DNA from: an uncultured Bacteroidia bacterium
GTDB lineage: Bacteria > Bacteroidota > Bacteroidia > Bacteroidales > F082
DNA length: 64,000 nucleotides
Reading direction: 5' to 3'
NCBI GenBank assembly: GCA_902774295.1
Contig: CACYHP010000001.1
Coordinates: 930,001-994,000, forward strand
Part shown: positions 63,137-64,000 of the stretch, in pieces
Position numbering within the stretch: the first letter of the stretch is position 1
Layout: the number at the start of each line of letters is the position of its first letter
The notes under the pieces: generated by a model
Seen by the model: only the letters and a program-made list of their open reading frames with translations
Told to the model about the DNA's origin: nothing
The model's database searches: none
Made by a program: the position numbers and the translations under genes

Positions 63137-63553
63137 ATGAAAACGAAATATTTTTTGATATTTCTTGCTCTGCTATTGTCTGTAATGTTTTATAATGCAG
63201 CCCAAGCCCAGTGCTGTCTTGTGATGGGATACGATGCGGCGGGAAACAGGATTAGCAGGCAAGTGACGACAAATTGCATAGAGAAACGTGATGCCGTTGA
63301 GGTGCAAGAGGTTGAAACTGATGATGGTGTCAAGGTTTACCCCAATCCGAATCATGGAATGTTTAAAGTCATTGTGAATAATATTAAAGAAACAGCAAGT
63401 TATGAATTATATGATGTCAATGGAGTGATGCTGCTTTCTGGGAAATTGCATAATGATGAAACGGAAATTGATATTGGAACTACTGCAGGCACTTATCTGT
63501 TGAAGATAAGCAATGGCGATGATGTGATTTCTAAGATAATTGTGATAAACTAA
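63137..63553 (+). CDS. Small T9SS protein with an RHS signature
   Basis: The protein has 138 residues from the ATG at 63137 (MKTKYFLIFLALLLSVMF...). The mature part starts QCCLVMGYDAAGNRISRQV, where YDAAGNRI is a YD/RHS-repeat signature, and then runs straight into a type A T9SS sorting domain (VYPNPNHGMFKVIVNN ... VISKIIVIN). It lies 12 bases before the RHS-type gene. It may be a detached C-terminal piece of an RHS protein or an anchor for it. Confidence 0.8.
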   Translation: MKTKYFLIFLALLLSVMFYNAAQAQCCLVMGYDAAGNRISRQVTTNCIEKRDAVEVQEVETDDGVKVYPNPNHGMFKVIVNNIKETASYELYDVNGVMLLSGKLHNDETEIDIGTTAGTYLLKISNGDDVISKIIVIN

Positions 63554-63565
63554 AACCGCAAGTTT

Positions 63566-64000
63566 ATGAAGAAGTTATTATTTATAATGTTGCTGTTGGG
63601 CGTCTGTGTCATGCGAGCGCAGACATATCAGCAGACCGAAATAGAACTTGATTCGGAGATTCCGAAAGACAAGAGTTTTGTTTATGAAGCTTCGACATCC
63701 ATTAAGATGCTGAAAGGGTTTCACTGTCAGCCTAAAGGGAAAAATTCAGTTATGTTTGCGATTGACAGATTTGGTGTCTTTCCACCTGAAGAAGGCATCA
63801 CTGGAGGTGCGTCGACTCTGAGTCAGGATGGTGTGGTTGGAGCATTGCCAGGAGAGCTTAATGTCGGGAATTTGGGTGCTGCAGAGTATTCCGTTCCGAT
63901 ATTGTTGCCGCAAGGTATTGGCAATATGACACCAGAAATTGCAGTGATATATAATAATCAGGCAGGCAACGGATTGCTCGGATGGGCTTGGGATTTGTCG
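63566..64000 (+). CDS. SpvB/RHS-type secreted protein, truncated by window edge
   Basis: The first 145 codons are present: signal peptide (MKKLLFIMLLLGVCVMRAQ), then a short unique stretch, and VVGALPGELNVGNLGAAEYS with LPQGIGNMTPEIAVIYNNQA and NGLLGWAWDLS, the conserved opening of SpvB / Tc-toxin-type RHS proteins. The full protein is probably much longer and should encode a YD-repeat shell. It ends the operon within the window. Confidence 0.85.
   Translation, partial: MKKLLFIMLLLGVCVMRAQTYQQTEIELDSEIPKDKSFVYEASTSIKMLKGFHCQPKGKNSVMFAIDRFGVFPPEEGITGGASTLSQDGVVGALPGELNVGNLGAAEYSVPILLPQGIGNMTPEIAVIYNNQAGNGLLGWAWDLS

Overview
The window is chromosomal DNA of a bacterium of the phylum Bacteroidota, probably an anaerobic member of the Bacteroidales. 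The evidence is the promoter type (a TTG/TTTG box about 19-22 nt before TAnnTTTG), several secreted proteins with C-terminal type IX secretion (T9SS) sorting domains, a GH92 mannosidase lipoprotein, a DUF2723 membrane protein, a 2-oxoacid:ferredoxin oxidoreductase operon and pyrBI. Most ribosome binding sites lack a Shine-Dalgarno sequence, as is usual in this phylum.

Layout. 1-9086 (minus) is one tightly packed aryl-polyene/flexirubin-type operon. It reads tyrosine ammonia-lyase, ketoreductase, ketosynthase, methyltransferase, acyl carrier protein (ACP), LpxL-like acyltransferase, dehydratase, ketosynthase, a short ketosynthase-like protein, a second ACP and a third ketosynthase that runs off the left edge. 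9210-13442 holds three secreted proteins, two with T9SS tails. 13589-18426 is tRNA-Gln-rimP-nusA-infB. 18624-26408 holds a DUF2723 glycosyltransferase-like protein, a tandem pair of acyl-CoA ligases and a split chromate-type transporter. 26473-28767 is an accessory locus: a structured RNA with its own terminator, then a FISUMP-like protein whose C-terminus resembles a diversity-generating-retroelement variable domain. 28864-39361 carries GH92, an ABC-F ATPase, a DUF2750-like protein, the oxidoreductase operon, a hypothetical protein and an aminotransferase. 39576-42070 holds two tRNA-Val genes and a DPP IV-type peptidase.

42300-57152 is the core information-processing block: rpsU, a Xer recombinase, hpf, five tRNAs, tuf, tRNA-Trp, secE, nusG, rplKAJL and rpoBC. 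It keeps the tRNA-tuf-secE-nusG-rpl-rpo order known from E. coli. 57247-59078 holds a DUF3467 protein and pyrBI, whose leader looks like a transcription attenuator. 59353-64000 (plus) starts an operon of secreted proteins: a lipoprotein, a T9SS protein, a YadA-head/tail-fibre-like protein, a small T9SS protein carrying an RHS signature, and a large SpvB/RHS-type protein cut by the right edge.

The points most worth following up are the pyrBI leader, the structured RNA with its FISUMP gene, the T9SS-RHS operon, the polyene operon enzymes with altered catalytic residues, and two families of palindromic repeats, one of which appears to act as a portable terminator.
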